DNA of 64,000 nucleotides, taken from NCBI RefSeq assembly GCF_014217835.1, contig NZ_CP055263.1, positions 2,731,501 to 2,795,500 of the forward strand, read 5' to 3'. The notes under the pieces were generated by a model. It saw nothing but the letters and a program-made list of their open reading frames with translations, did not search any database and was not told the origin of the DNA. The stretch's first letter is position 1. Each line of letters begins with the position of its first letter. This document shows, piece by piece, positions 9,134 to 18,507 of the stretch. Source of the DNA: Metabacillus sp. KUDC1714 (GTDB lineage: Bacteria > Bacillota > Bacilli > Bacillales > Bacillaceae). The translations under genes and the position numbers were made by a program.

Positions 9134-10126
9134 ATGCTTTTTATCGATAATAACGGCATAACAGATCCTAGAATAAATTTAGCAATTGAGGAATATGCAG
9201 TTAAATATTTAAATCCAAATGAAACCTATTTATTATTCTACATAAATGAACCATCTATCATCATTGGAAAAAATCAAAATACGATTGAAGAAATTAATAC
9301 TACTTACGTTGAAGAACAAAAGATCCATGTTGTAAGAAGGCTTTCAGGTGGTGGTGCTGTCTACCATGATAAAGGCAACTTGAATTTTAGTTTTATTACG
9401 AAAGATGATGGTGAAAGCTTTCATAACTTCAAAAAATTTACTGAACCAGTGGTCCTGGCACTTGAAAAGCTTGGTGTGAAAGCTGAAATGAGCGGAAGAA
9501 ACGATATTATTGCAGGGGACGGTCGCAAGATTTCTGGAAATGCGCAATTTTCCACTAGGGGACGAATGTTTTCTCATGGGACGCTATTATTTGATTCAGA
9601 AATAGATAGTGTCGTTTCCGCATTGAAAGTAAAGAAAGACAAAATTGAGTCTAAAGGTATTAAATCAATAAGAAGTCGTGTTGCAAATATAGTTGAGTAT
9701 TTAGATGAGAAAATTACAATTGAACAATTTAGAAAGCTATTACTTCTTAATATATTTGAAGGTGTTGATCAGATACCAACCTATGTTTTAACAGAGGAAG
9801 ATTGGAAGAAAATCAATGAAATTTCTAAAGAACGCTACCAAAACTGGGATTGGAACTATGGGAAATCTCCAAAGTTTAACTATCAACATTCACACCGCTT
9901 CCCTGTTGGACAAATTGATGTTCGACTAGAAGTTCAAAAGGGCATAATCGAAAACTGTAAGATTTATGGTGACTTTTTTGGAGTTGGTGATGTGGATGAG
10001 GTTGAAAAGACGTTGATGGGGACTCGATACGAAAAGGCAGACCTCGAAAAAGCATTAGATGATTTAGATATACAGAAATACTTTGGAAATATCGAAAAAG
10101 CAGATTTTATAAATCTTATTTATTAA
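9134..10126 (+). CDS. lplJ: Lipoate-protein ligase LplJ
   Basis: A 330-residue ligase that attaches free lipoate, via lipoyl-AMP, to lipoyl domains of E2 and GcvH proteins. Typical motifs are RRLSGGGAVYHDKGNLNFSF, GRNDIIAGDGRKISGNAQ (with the catalytic lysine) and the C-terminal accessory domain around FPVGQIDVRLEVQKG. The length agrees with B. subtilis LplJ. The start is ATG 9134, with GGAGG eight bases upstream. It follows yhfI directly, as in B. subtilis. Confidence 0.95.
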   Translation: MLFIDNNGITDPRINLAIEEYAVKYLNPNETYLLFYINEPSIIIGKNQNTIEEINTTYVEEQKIHVVRRLSGGGAVYHDKGNLNFSFITKDDGESFHNFKKFTEPVVLALEKLGVKAEMSGRNDIIAGDGRKISGNAQFSTRGRMFSHGTLLFDSEIDSVVSALKVKKDKIESKGIKSIRSRVANIVEYLDEKITIEQFRKLLLLNIFEGVDQIPTYVLTEEDWKKINEISKERYQNWDWNYGKSPKFNYQHSHRFPVGQIDVRLEVQKGIIENCKIYGDFFGVGDVDEVEKTLMGTRYEKADLEKALDDLDIQKYFGNIEKADFINLIY

Positions 10127-10149
10127 GGTCAGGGCCTACTTTATATAAA

Positions 10150-10176
10150 GGCTCTGTTAAACTTGTCTGTTGATTA
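10150..10176. repeat. Solo end of the GGCTCTGTTAAA MITE-like repeat
   Basis: GGCTCTGTTAAACTTG followed by TCTGTTGATT matches, in inverse orientation, the right terminus of the repeat at 54112-54227. No partner end is visible nearby, so this looks like a remnant. Confidence 0.5.
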
Positions 10177-10268
10177 TCACTGCAAAAGATGCATTAATTA
10201 AGGTATAATATATCCTAGTGAAAAGTAATCTTTAATCTTAGATTCAAAGTAGAAAGAGAGTGTTCATT

Positions 10269-10988
10269 ATGGGCCGTAAGTGGAATAATATTAAGGAAAA
10301 AAAAGCGTCAAAAGATGCAAATACAAGTCGTATCTATGCAAAGTTTGGACGAGAAATATATGTAGCTGCGAAACAAGGTGAACCAGATCCGGAATCAAAT
10401 CAGGCATTGAAAATCGTTCTTGAGCGTGCAAAAACGTATAGTGTACCGAAAACAATCATTGACCGTGCAATTGAAAAGGCAAAAGGCGGATCGGAGGAAA
10501 GCTTTGATGAGTTACGTTATGAAGGCTTCGGTCCTAGTGGTTCAATGATTATCGTGGATGCACTAACTAATAACGTGAACCGAACTGCATCAGATGTGCG
10601 TGCTGCATTTGGTAAAAATGGTGGAAACATGGGTGTAAGTGGTTCTGTAGCATATATGTTTGATGCTACTGCAGTAATTGGAATTGAAGGGAAAACTGAG
10701 GATGAAGTGCTTGAACTATTAATGGAAGCAGATGTAGAGGTCCGTGATATTTTAGAAGAAGATGAACAAGTTATCGTCTACGCTGAACCCGACCAGTTCC
10801 GTGCGGTGCAAGAAGCATTCAAAAATGTTGGCATTACTGAATTTACAGTAGCTGAATTAACAATGCTTGCACAAAATGACGTATCACTTCCAGAAGATGC
10901 TCAAGCACAATTTGAAAAATTAGTAGACGTATTAGAGGATTTAGAAGATGTTCAGCAAGTGTACCACAATGTGGATTTAGGTGAATAA
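10269..10988 (+). CDS. yeeI: YebC/PmpR-family protein, YeeI-like subtype
   Basis: A 239-residue YebC/TACO1-family protein. The opening [20 protein letters not shown], then [20 protein letters not shown] and [21 protein letters not shown], are diagnostic. Members were first called transcription regulators; recent work on TACO1 and bacterial YebC proteins points to a ribosome-associated role at polyproline stretches. The lack of an adjacent ruvC and the [11 protein letters not shown] start favour the YeeI rather than the YrbC paralogue. The start is ATG 10269, placed by AGAAAGAGAG; a GTG three codons earlier has worse spacing. Confidence 0.88.
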   Translation: MGRKWNNIKEKKASKDANTSRIYAKFGREIYVAAKQGEPDPESNQALKIVLERAKTYSVPKTIIDRAIEKAKGGSEESFDELRYEGFGPSGSMIIVDALTNNVNRTASDVRAAFGKNGGNMGVSGSVAYMFDATAVIGIEGKTEDEVLELLMEADVEVRDILEEDEQVIVYAEPDQFRAVQEAFKNVGITEFTVAELTMLAQNDVSLPEDAQAQFEKLVDVLEDLEDVQQVYHNVDLGE

Positions 10989-10989
10989 A

Positions 10990-11050
10990 CAAAAGGGTCA
11001 GCACTCTCCTTCGTATTGTTTTTCTTAATCAACGGGGTGCTGACCCTTTG
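10990..11050. repeat. Inverted repeat with GGGTCAGCAC arms
   Basis: CAAAAGGGTCAGCAC and GTGCTGACCCTTTG flank about 30 bases. The arms resemble those of the palindrome at 7781-7907. It lies between yeeI and lcfB and could stop transcription, although no long T-run follows. Confidence 0.55.
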
Positions 11051-11113
11051 CCTTACTATATAACTATGAAAGAAATACTTAAATGACCTTATAGGTGGAA
11101 TCCTTCTCATAGA

Positions 11114-11142
11114 TTGTATAATCTTTGAACATTCAATATAAT
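11114..11142 (+). promoter_or_regulatory. Sigma-A-type promoter of lcfB
   Basis: TTGTAT (11114-11119) and TATAAT (11137-11142) with a 17-base spacer, 67 bases before the start codon. Confidence 0.65.
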
Positions 11143-11168
11143 AAAGAAAGGATCTTTTTAATAGAAAA

Positions 11169-11188
11169 ATGAATGGCTATTCATTCAT
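11169..11188. promoter_or_regulatory. FadR (YsiA) operator
   Basis: ATGAATGGCTATTCATTCAT differs at one position from the B. subtilis FadR consensus as I remember it, WTGAATGAMTANTCATTCAW. It lies downstream of the promoter and 20 bases before the lcfB start codon, where bound repressor would block elongation. Confidence 0.85.
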
Positions 11189-11208
11189 TTTAACTAAGGG
11201 GTGGGAGA

Positions 11209-12765
11209 ATGAATTTATCTTCACGGCTATCACAAACTGTAAAAGATTTTGGTGACAAACCAGCGTTTATTTTTGAAGGAAAAGAAATGTCCTATCTGCA
11301 ACTTGAAGAAGCAATAAATCAATTTGCAAGCAGCTTACATGACTTAGGAGTTAAAAAAGGGGATCATGTAGCTGTAATATTAGGCAACACTCCGTATTAT
11401 GTAATCTCTTTGTATGGGGCATTAAGAGCTGGAGCAACAGTCATTCCAATAAACCCAATCTACACAATGGATGAGATTGCTTATATTATTAATAATGGTG
11501 ATGTGAAAACCGTTGTAACCTTAGATCTTCTTATCCCATTATTTGATAAGCTTGATGCTCAGCTTACAAAGGTTGAGCAGATTATTATTTGTGAAACACC
11601 TTCTAGCGAAAGCGAAGGGAAAGTGGATATTACAAAGCAATCAATTTACAGAAAAGTGAAACCGTTTGCAACCATGCTTTCAAGAGGATCTGTTTCTTTT
11701 ATAGAACCTGAGCTTGATGAAGAAGATATTGCAGTTATTCTCTATACTTCAGGGACAACAGGAAAACCAAAGGGGGCAATGCTGACACATAAAAATTTAT
11801 ATAGTAATGCAATTGATACAGCGAATTATTTAAAAATTTCAAAGGAAGATATAGTTGTCACAACATTACCTATGTTCCATGTTTTCTGCTTAACTGTTTC
11901 ACTAAATGCACCATTAATGAATGGGGCTACTTTGCTAATTGTCCCAAGATTTAGCCCTGATGCGATTTTTAAATTAACTAAAACACATGGTGCAACAGTG
12001 TTTGCTGGTGTTCCAACCATGTATAACTTCTTGCTTCAGCATGAAGATGCAAATCCAGCTGATTTAAGTACACTAAGGCTATGTATTTCTGGTGGAGCTT
12101 CTATGCCAATCGCTTTACTTAAGGGCTTTGAACAAAAATTCAAAGTTGTAGTCTCTGAGGGCTATGGATTATCTGAAGCGTCACCTGTCACCTGCTTTAA
12201 TCCACTAGATCGCCCAAGAAAGCCAGGTTCTATCGGAACAGAGATTATGAATGTAAAAAATAAAGTAGTAAATGAACTGGGTGAAGAGTTACCTCCGAAC
12301 CAAGTTGGTGAATTAATTGTAAAAGGTCCAAATGTAATGAAGGGCTATTATAAAATGCCAGAGGAAACAGCTCATACGATACGTGATGGCTGGCTTTTTA
12401 CTGGTGATCTTGCGAGAAAAGATGAGGATGGTTATTTTTATATTGTTGACCGCAAGAAGGATATGATTCTTGTAGGTGGTTACAATGTTTATCCACGTGA
12501 AGTGGAAGAGGTTCTTTACGATCATGAAGCTGTTGTTGAGGTCGCTGTATTAGGAGTTCCAGACCCGAATTTTGGTGAGGCTGTAAAGTGCTTTGTGGTG
12601 ATAAGTAATGCTGAAGTGACAGAAAAGATGCTACTTGACTATTGTAAAAAGCATTTAGCGAAGTATAAAGTCCCAAGTTCAATTGAGTTTTTGGAAGAGC
12701 TTCCTAAAAATACTACAGGGAAAATTTTACGAAGAGCGCTTAAAGATCAAGTTTTACAGAAATAG
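11209..12765 (+). CDS. lcfB: Long-chain-fatty-acid CoA ligase
   Basis: A 518-residue ANL-superfamily acyl-CoA synthetase. It adenylates fatty acids and passes them to CoA for beta-oxidation. Motifs: [20 protein letters not shown] (A3), [12 protein letters not shown] (A5), [30 protein letters not shown] (A7-A8), and the C-terminal lysine in [11 protein letters not shown] (A10). The start is ATG 11209, after AAGGGGTGGGAG. A FadR box in front predicts repression in the absence of long-chain acyl-CoA. The position after yhfI-lplJ fits the B. subtilis order. Confidence 0.93.
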   Translation: MNLSSRLSQTVKDFGDKPAFIFEGKEMSYLQLEEAINQFASSLHDLGVKKGDHVAVILGNTPYYVISLYGALRAGATVIPINPIYTMDEIAYIINNGDVKTVVTLDLLIPLFDKLDAQLTKVEQIIICETPSSESEGKVDITKQSIYRKVKPFATMLSRGSVSFIEPELDEEDIAVILYTSGTTGKPKGAMLTHKNLYSNAIDTANYLKISKEDIVVTTLPMFHVFCLTVSLNAPLMNGATLLIVPRFSPDAIFKLTKTHGATVFAGVPTMYNFLLQHEDANPADLSTLRLCISGGASMPIALLKGFEQKFKVVVSEGYGLSEASPVTCFNPLDRPRKPGSIGTEIMNVKNKVVNELGEELPPNQVGELIVKGPNVMKGYYKMPEETAHTIRDGWLFTGDLARKDEDGYFYIVDRKKDMILVGGYNVYPREVEEVLYDHEAVVEVAVLGVPDPNFGEAVKCFVVISNAEVTEKMLLDYCKKHLAKYKVPSSIEFLEELPKNTTGKILRRALKDQVLQK

Positions 12766-12825
12766 TATTTTGATAGAATTATTGCATGGATTAAAAACTA
12801 GTAATTAATGAAAATTAATATTTTT

Positions 12826-12862
12826 AAAAAACACAGATACCCTTATTGTATCTGTGTTTTTT
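12826..12862. terminator. Bidirectional terminator after lcfB
   Basis: A perfect 15-bp stem, AAAAAACACAGATAC (12826-12840) against GTATCTGTGTTTTTT (12848-12862). Confidence 0.9.
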
Positions 12863-12927
12863 CGCTATTTAGAAGAAAGGAAAATTTGAATTTGCAGAAA
12901 AATCAGTATTAAAATATTCAAAAAATA

Positions 12928-12955
12928 TTGAACTATTTTCTTGTTCCTGTATAAT
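12928..12955 (+). promoter_or_regulatory. Sigma-A-type promoter of the COG2984 ABC operon
   Basis: TTGAAC (12928-12933) and TATAAT (12950-12955) with a 16-base spacer, 60 bases upstream of the lipoprotein gene. No T-box or riboswitch fold was recognised in the short leader. Confidence 0.6.
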
Positions 12956-13015
12956 TTAATCAATAAAAGCATAAAAGCATAACCGTGAAAAAGTTATTAA
13001 AAGGGGGATTAAGTA

Positions 13016-14020
13016 ATGAAAAAGGGTTGGAAATTAGGAGTTGGCATGATGTTAGCTAGTTTTCTAGCAATTTCAGGCTGTGGTAGTAATGAAAATACAT
13101 CAGATGGTACTGAGGGTTCTAGTTCAGAGAGTGAGAAAACATATACAATCGGGGTAAACCAGATTGTTGAGCATCAATCACTTGATTCTGCATTAGAAGG
13201 CTTCAAAGCTGCGTTAGAAGAAAAGGGCTTAGATGTAGAATATGATGTTCAAATTGCACAAGGTGATCAAAATAATAGTCAAACAATCGCAAATAATTTT
13301 GCTGGAGATAATGTAGATTTAATCTTTGCTAATTCAACGCCAAGTGCCCAAAGTGCATTAAATGCAACTACTGAGATTCCAATTGTCTTTACATCTGTTA
13401 CAGATCCAATTGGAGCAAGCTTAGTGAAAAGCTTTGATGAGCCTGGCGCAAATATTACTGGTACGACTGATACACATCCGGATGCAATTCCTAATACAGT
13501 TAAATTTATAGACGAAAATGTTGAAGGAAATAAAGTAGGGATGATTTATAACTCTGGTGAGCAAAACTCAGTTGCACAAATTGATCTTGTTAAAAAGGCA
13601 ATGGAAGGAACAGAACTAGAAGTTGTTGAAGCATCTGTTTCAACATCAGCTGAAGTTAAACAAGCAACAGAATCATTAGTTGGTAAAGTTGATTCTTTAT
13701 ATGTAATTACAGATAATACAGTTGTTTCTGCACTTGAAAGTGTTATTGGAGTCGCAAGTGATTCTGATATTCCGTTATTTGTTGGAGAATTAGATTCTGT
13801 TAAACGAGGTGGCTTTGCTGCTTACGGTTTTGATTACTATGATATTGGTTTTGAAGCAGGAGAAATGGCTGCTAGCATTTTAACTGGTGAGAAAAAGGCA
13901 AGTGAAATTCCAGTTCAATACCCACAAAAGCTTAAATTGCAAATTAATGCAAAAGCAGCTGAAGCCATGGGAATTGAGATTAAGGAAGAATGGAAAGAAG
14001 CAGCAGAAATTCTTGAATAA
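13016..14020 (+). CDS. ABC transporter substrate-binding lipoprotein (COG2984/TrpX-like)
   Basis: A 334-residue exported lipoprotein. A basic start (MKKGWK), a hydrophobic core and the lipobox ISGC (Cys22) precede a low-complexity Ser/Glu/Thr linker. Then comes the binding domain, with YTIGVNQIVEHQSLDSALEGFKAAL and LIFANSTPSAQSALNATTEIPIVFTSVTDP, characteristic of ABC_sub_bind family PF04392. Some relatives bind tryptophan, but no T-box supports that here, so the ligand is open. The start is ATG 13016, after AAGGGGG. It is the first gene of a three-gene import operon. Confidence 0.9.
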   Translation: MKKGWKLGVGMMLASFLAISGCGSNENTSDGTEGSSSESEKTYTIGVNQIVEHQSLDSALEGFKAALEEKGLDVEYDVQIAQGDQNNSQTIANNFAGDNVDLIFANSTPSAQSALNATTEIPIVFTSVTDPIGASLVKSFDEPGANITGTTDTHPDAIPNTVKFIDENVEGNKVGMIYNSGEQNSVAQIDLVKKAMEGTELEVVEASVSTSAEVKQATESLVGKVDSLYVITDNTVVSALESVIGVASDSDIPLFVGELDSVKRGGFAAYGFDYYDIGFEAGEMAASILTGEKKASEIPVQYPQKLKLQINAKAAEAMGIEIKEEWKEAAEILE

Positions 14021-14032
14021 AGGTGAGAAGCT

Positions 14033-15028
14033 ATGTTTACAGCCCTATTTGGATCAGTAGAGTCAGGTTTAATTTATGCGATTATGGCTCTTGGAGTATA
14101 TTTATCATTTAGAATATTAGACTTCCCAGATTTAACAGTTGACGGTAGCTTTGTAACAGGTGCAGCAGTAAGTGCTGTACTGATTGTTAACGGGGTTAAT
14201 CCTTTTGTAGCCACATTAATTGCATTACTCGTAGGTTTTTTGGCTGGCTGTATGACAGGGTTACTGCATACAAAAGGAAATATTAACCCACTTTTATCAG
14301 GGATCTTAATGATGATTGCCTTGTATTCGATCAATCTTAGAATTATGGGGAAATCAAATGTACCACTATTGCAAGAAGAAACAGTATTTTCGCAGCTTTT
14401 AGAGGGCTGGAATAAGCTGGGTATCGATGCTGCCCTCAAACAGATGTTCATTTCAATAGGTCTTGAAGGATTTGTTCCTAAAACATGGTCTGTTGTGATA
14501 ACTATGTTGATCCTGATTTTCGTTATGAAATATCTATTAGACTATTTCCTAAAAACAGAACTTGGTCTTGCGATTAGAGCTGTTGGGGACAATCAAAATA
14601 TGATCACAAGCTTTTCAGCGAATACAGATATGCTGAAAATTGTTGGTCTAGGCCTTTCAAACGCACTTGTTGCATTTTCTGGTGCTTTTATTGCTCAGTA
14701 CAATGGATTTAGTGATGTTGGAATGGGGATTGGGATGATCGTAATTGGTTTAGCTTCAGTTATTATCGGTGAAGCATTGGTTGGTACAAAAACGATTGTA
14801 CGTGCGACGATAGCTGTTATTATCGGAGCAGTTATTTACCGTTTAATCGTGGCAATGGCGTTGCGAATTAACTTCTTTGAAACCGGTGATATGAAGCTAA
14901 TTACAGCATGTATTGTAATGGGTGCTCTCGTCATTCCACAACTTATTGATAAGCAAAAGGATAAACGTAAAAAAAGCTTACGCAGAAAGAGGGGTGTAGG
15001 CATTGCTACAACTAAAGCAAATTTATAA
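14033..15028 (+). CDS. ABC transporter permease (COG4120)
   Basis: A 331-residue integral membrane protein with about eight hydrophobic segments, related to the branched-chain amino-acid/ribose type permeases. Typical segments are YAIMALGVYLSFRILDFPDLTVDGSF and ELGLAIRAVGDN. The start is ATG 14033, after AAAGGTGAG, 12 bases downstream of the binding-protein gene. Its 3' end overlaps the ATPase gene by 26 bases. It forms the membrane channel of the same importer. Confidence 0.92.
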   Translation: MFTALFGSVESGLIYAIMALGVYLSFRILDFPDLTVDGSFVTGAAVSAVLIVNGVNPFVATLIALLVGFLAGCMTGLLHTKGNINPLLSGILMMIALYSINLRIMGKSNVPLLQEETVFSQLLEGWNKLGIDAALKQMFISIGLEGFVPKTWSVVITMLILIFVMKYLLDYFLKTELGLAIRAVGDNQNMITSFSANTDMLKIVGLGLSNALVAFSGAFIAQYNGFSDVGMGIGMIVIGLASVIIGEALVGTKTIVRATIAVIIGAVIYRLIVAMALRINFFETGDMKLITACIVMGALVIPQLIDKQKDKRKKSLRRKRGVGIATTKANL

Positions 15029-15797
15029 GGTGTTTAATGAAGGCTCTGTTGATGAGAAAGTGGCATTAGGTCATTTGTCATTATCATTAAATGAAGGTGA
15101 TTTTGTTACAGTTATAGGAAGTAATGGTGCGGGAAAATCAACTTTACTCAATGTTATTGCTGGACGAATAACCCCAGATGATGGAGATGTCCTCATCAAG
15201 GATAAATCAATGATTGATGTTCGTGAGTATAAACGTTCAAGATACATCGGCCGTGTTTTTCAAGATCCAATGGCTGGTACGGCACCTACACTTACAATTG
15301 AAGAGAATCTAGCGATTGCTTATTCTCGTGTACACAAACGTACATTAAGGCCTGGTGTTTCATCCAAGCGACGAGTGTTTTTTAAGGAACAGTTAGAACT
15401 ACTTGGTTTAGGTCTTGAAAATCGATTATCAGCAAAGGTTGGTTTACTGTCTGGTGGGGAGCGGCAAGCTCTTTCATTATTAATGGCGACCTTCACCAAG
15501 CCTGATATTTTGCTGTTAGATGAACATACAGCAGCACTTGATCCATCACGAGCTGAGTTGATTACAAACCTAACGAAAAAGCTTGTTGATAATGGAAATC
15601 TAACGACATTAATGATTACCCATAATATGCAGCAAGCAGTTGACCTAGGAAATCGACTAATCATGATGGATAAAGGAAATATTGTTTTTGAAGCAGAGGG
15701 GAAAGAAAAGCAGGGATTAACAGTTAAATCTCTGTTAGAAGAATTCTCTAAAATTAAGACTGATAGCTCTTTATCTGATAAGGCGTTACTCATATAA
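15003..15797 (+). CDS. ABC transporter ATP-binding protein (COG1101)
   Basis: A 264-residue ATPase. Walker A is GSNGAGKST, the signature is LSGGERQALSL, and Walker B reads ILLLDEHTAALDP, where His after DE is the form usual in COG1101. A TTG start at 15003 is favoured because GAGGGGTG lies seven bases upstream and MLQLKQIYKVFNEG is the natural family N-terminus. It overlaps the permease gene, which suggests translational coupling. Confidence 0.92.
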   Translation: MLQLKQIYKVFNEGSVDEKVALGHLSLSLNEGDFVTVIGSNGAGKSTLLNVIAGRITPDDGDVLIKDKSMIDVREYKRSRYIGRVFQDPMAGTAPTLTIEENLAIAYSRVHKRTLRPGVSSKRRVFFKEQLELLGLGLENRLSAKVGLLSGGERQALSLLMATFTKPDILLLDEHTAALDPSRAELITNLTKKLVDNGNLTTLMITHNMQQAVDLGNRLIMMDKGNIVFEAEGKEKQGLTVKSLLEEFSKIKTDSSLSDKALLI

Positions 15798-15850
15798 AAA
15801 AGCCTGCCCCAACATCAACATCAAAGTGATTGGGGGCAGGATTTTTTTTC
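15797..15850 (+). terminator. Rho-independent terminator of the ABC operon
   Basis: CCTGCCCC (15803-15810) pairs with GGGGCAGG (15833-15840), followed by eight T residues. It starts right at the stop codon of the ATPase gene. Confidence 0.88.
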
Positions 15851-15865
15851 GTTTAGAAAATTAAT

Positions 15866-16142
15866 AAAATTCTAGTACTAAGGATAAGCGCTTTGACATC
15901 TAGCTCCAGCGCCCAGCGACTAATGAACTTCACACTCCTTATACGCTAAGTCAACATCGAACGCTCGTGCTCTTCGTGTTTCCTTTGCCACACATTAACG
16001 GGCAGTAAATGAAAATAACTGCCCGTAAAGGTCCGATAAGTCTCACTATCCATCAGATAACCCACTGATGGAAGTCTCGCTTTATCTCATACGGAGTGCT
16101 CTTTTTTCTACGTCGCTAAACGGGCGCTTGCGCTTTTGTACC
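15866..16142 (-). repeat. Repeat family A, copy 1 (3' of nagB)
   Basis: A non-coding repeat marked by TCTAGCTCCAGCGCC near one end and GGCGCTTGCGCTTTT at the other, about 275 bases here with a diverged middle. It abuts the nagB stop codon. Copies 2-5 are at 20897, 31071, 52041 and 51949. It fills the gap between the ABC operon and nagB; no gene was seen in it. Confidence 0.7.
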
Positions 16143-16889
16143 TTACCTAAATAAACTAACATCCTTCACACCAAACAAAGCTTCCTCATCAGCGATTATC
16201 GTTGCATTTGGATGTTGTTTTAATATAGAGGCTGGAAAGCTTTCAGTTACGTCTCCATTTAGAAGCTTAACCATGGCATCTTGTTTCGCTTTACCGGATG
16301 CTAAAAGCAAGATCTCTTTACTTTTATAGATTGATTGAATTCCCATCGTAATAGCTTGTGTTGGAACTTCTTCTATACTTGTAAAGTAACGAGCATTTGC
16401 TTCTCTTGTTGATTGAGTTAAGCCCACAACATGTGTTTTTGATTGAAAGGAGGTTCCAGGCTCATTAAATCCTATATGCCCGTTACTACCAATTCCTAAT
16501 AGCTGTAAATCAATACCGCCATGTTGATGGATCTTGTTTTCATATTCTTCACATTCAGACTGTAAATTAGTGTTCATTCCACTTGGGATATTTATTTGCT
16601 GAAGAGAGATATTGATATGCTTAAACAGATTTTCATACATATAGCGATAATAGCTATTTGGATCATCCTTCGATAAACCAATATATTCATCTAAATTAAA
16701 GCTAGTGACCTGTGCGTATGAAGTACCGTTTTTCTTATAATCTTCAATTAAGTGTTGATAAACTCCTTGTGGTGTACCTCCAGTCGCTAGACCTAATGTT
16801 AATTTGGAAGTATTTTTTAACATATTAATGATATATTGTGCAGCTGCAAGACTCATTTCTTGATAATTTTTAACTTCAATTATTTTCAT
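16143..16889 (-). CDS. nagB: Glucosamine-6-phosphate deaminase
   Basis: A 248-residue isomerase/deaminase that converts glucosamine-6-phosphate to fructose-6-phosphate and ammonia. Diagnostic stretches are LGLATGGTPQGVYQHL, TSFNLDEYIGL, LLGIGSNGHIGFNEPG and ITMGIQSIYKSKEILLLASGKAK. The start is ATG 16889 (minus strand), nine bases after GGAG; an in-frame TTG three codons earlier is less well placed. It follows nagA after 61 bases, in which a small GGGGACAGTCCCC palindrome sits. Confidence 0.95.
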   Translation of the reverse strand: MKIIEVKNYQEMSLAAAQYIINMLKNTSKLTLGLATGGTPQGVYQHLIEDYKKNGTSYAQVTSFNLDEYIGLSKDDPNSYYRYMYENLFKHINISLQQINIPSGMNTNLQSECEEYENKIHQHGGIDLQLLGIGSNGHIGFNEPGTSFQSKTHVVGLTQSTREANARYFTSIEEVPTQAITMGIQSIYKSKEILLLASGKAKQDAMVKLLNGDVTESFPASILKQHPNATIIADEEALFGVKDVSLFR

Positions 16890-16950
16890 TAGTGTCAACT
16901 CCAGTGTAAAAGATAAGGGGACAGTCCCCGGTAAAGGTAAAGTGAAAACA

Positions 16951-18141
16951 TCACATTTGCTTTGAATAGGCGATTTTCCCTTTACACATAGTCATAAAAA
17001 CATCCATTTGATCATCAAGGACAACGATATCCGCATCTTTACCAATCGATATGCTTCCTTTTCGGTCAAAGACCTTTAAATGCTTTGCAGGATTTTCAGA
17101 CGCCATTTTAATGGCGCTTTTAATATCACAGCCTGCATATTCCTGTATGTTTTTAAAGGCATCTTTCATTTTCAATACACTGCCGGCTAGAGTGTTTTCA
17201 TCTAGTAATGCATGGTCATCCTTCACTGTTACCATTTGACCACCTAAATCATATACCCCATTTTTAAGCCATTTTGCTCTCATAGAGTCTGTAATCAAAA
17301 TCATTCGTTCGTCGGTAATTTGATTAAAGGCAAGGTCAACGATTTCAGGACGAACATGAATCCCATCAACAATTATTTCAACCATTAATTCATTTCTTAA
17401 AAATGCAGCACCTACTATTCCAGGATCTCGATGGTGAAGACCTGTCATTTGGTTGAAAAGATGGGTAACATGATTAAGTCCATTTTCGATCGCCTCTAAA
17501 ACTTGATCATATGTTGCTTGAGAATGTGCGATAGAGCCAATAATTCCTTGATTCTTTAAATATTGGAGCACCTCACCACCTCCTGGAAGTTCAGGAGCAA
17601 GCGTAACAAGCTTAATATGGTTATTAGACAATTCTTTCCATAATTTAAAGGTTTCTAAATTAGGATCTAAAATATGGTGTATTGGTTGTGCACCAGCTTT
17701 ATCCTTATGAATAAAAGGTCCTTCCAAGTGAATACCTAAAATTTCTGCATTACCTTCTGATTGAAAAGAGTCGATATATTCTCCAGCATTCCTTAGAGCA
17801 TTCGCAATGGCACTAGGATCTTCAGTCATTGTCGTCGCTAAAAAGCTTGTAGTGCCTTCCCTTGGAAGAGTGGATGACATTATATCAAGAGCCTCTTGCG
17901 TAGCATCCATTGTATCAGCACCATTTGCTCCATGAATATGAATATCGATCATTCCGGGTATAATACTAAAACCATCAGGTATGTTAATTATTTGATAATC
18001 TGATGAATCTGAAAGATCATTCGTAGGTCCAATTTCTGTAATTCTTCCATCATCTATTTTAATATAGCTATTTTTAATTACTTGATTTTCTGCATAAGTT
18101 GTTCCATGTTGAAGCATTACCTTTTTCGAAGATGAATTCAT
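16951..18141 (-). CDS. nagA: N-acetylglucosamine-6-phosphate deacetylase
   Basis: A 396-residue amidohydrolase that removes acetate from GlcNAc-6-phosphate to feed NagB. The metal site is visible as DIHIHGANGADTMD, LEGPFIH, AHSQATYDQ and THLFNQMTGLHHRDPG; the catalytic Asp is in LITDSMRAK. The start is ATG 18141, nine bases after AAGGAG; an ATG two codons upstream has poor spacing. It reads away from the PTS gene, with two regulator sites between them. Confidence 0.95.
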   Translation of the reverse strand: MNSSSKKVMLQHGTTYAENQVIKNSYIKIDDGRITEIGPTNDLSDSSDYQIINIPDGFSIIPGMIDIHIHGANGADTMDATQEALDIMSSTLPREGTTSFLATTMTEDPSAIANALRNAGEYIDSFQSEGNAEILGIHLEGPFIHKDKAGAQPIHHILDPNLETFKLWKELSNNHIKLVTLAPELPGGGEVLQYLKNQGIIGSIAHSQATYDQVLEAIENGLNHVTHLFNQMTGLHHRDPGIVGAAFLRNELMVEIIVDGIHVRPEIVDLAFNQITDERMILITDSMRAKWLKNGVYDLGGQMVTVKDDHALLDENTLAGSVLKMKDAFKNIQEYAGCDIKSAIKMASENPAKHLKVFDRKGSISIGKDADIVVLDDQMDVFMTMCKGKIAYSKQM

Positions 18142-18195
18142 AGCCATGTACTCCTTCTTTTTCTTCTAATTTGATAATTAAAGAATAGCATCAAA

Positions 18196-18217
18196 ATATA
18201 TAGTTGTCTATACCAGT
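18196..18217. promoter_or_regulatory. NagR/YvoA-type operator (dre), nagA side
   Basis: Read on the minus strand, the core is ACTGGTATAGACAACTATA. It matches the second site at 18278-18296 in 16 of 19 positions and resembles the DasR/NagR-responsive element (TGGTnTAGAC core). It is 55 bases upstream of nagA. Confidence 0.75.
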
Positions 18218-18277
18218 TTAGGAAGTGATACGCAATTTTCATAGAAATAGGACTAAAATCTTATATAAAACAAGAAA

Positions 18278-18296
18278 ATTGGTATAGACATCTATA
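18278..18296. promoter_or_regulatory. NagR/YvoA-type operator (dre), PTS side
   Basis: ATTGGTATAGACATCTATA, the second copy in the divergent nagA/PTS region. The GntR regulator encoded at 20113 is the natural ligand; glucosamine-phosphates would release it. I see no gene in the whole 18142-18507 gap. Confidence 0.75.
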
Positions 18297-18507
18297 TTAT
18301 TAAATGTTACTATGATTGTGTTAAACGCTTCCAACTATGAAGGGAGAGATAAGAACACATATTTATTAACAAAGAGTTTAGAGTGATAAATGCTTCATAT
18401 AGCAGTATTTCCTGCACCAACATTTTTACTACGTTTTAAAATATAAAAAAATTCGATTTATATTTAGTCTCATCTAGATTATGCATAATTGATTGGAGGA
18501 AAGGGAA

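Noticed and set aside
15320..15793. Minus-strand open frame of 157 codons inside the COG1101 ATPase gene
   Set aside because: Antisense to a well-supported ATPase with intact motifs; no ribosome site or family features.
13016..15797. Calling the COG2984 importer a tryptophan transporter (TrpXYZ)
   Set aside because: Tryptophan members usually follow a T-box leader; none was recognised in the short leader here, so the ligand is left open.
18317..18330. Possible CcpA site (TTAAACGCTT region) between nagA and the PTS gene
   Set aside because: At least three mismatches to the consensus, including the outer bases; too weak to call.
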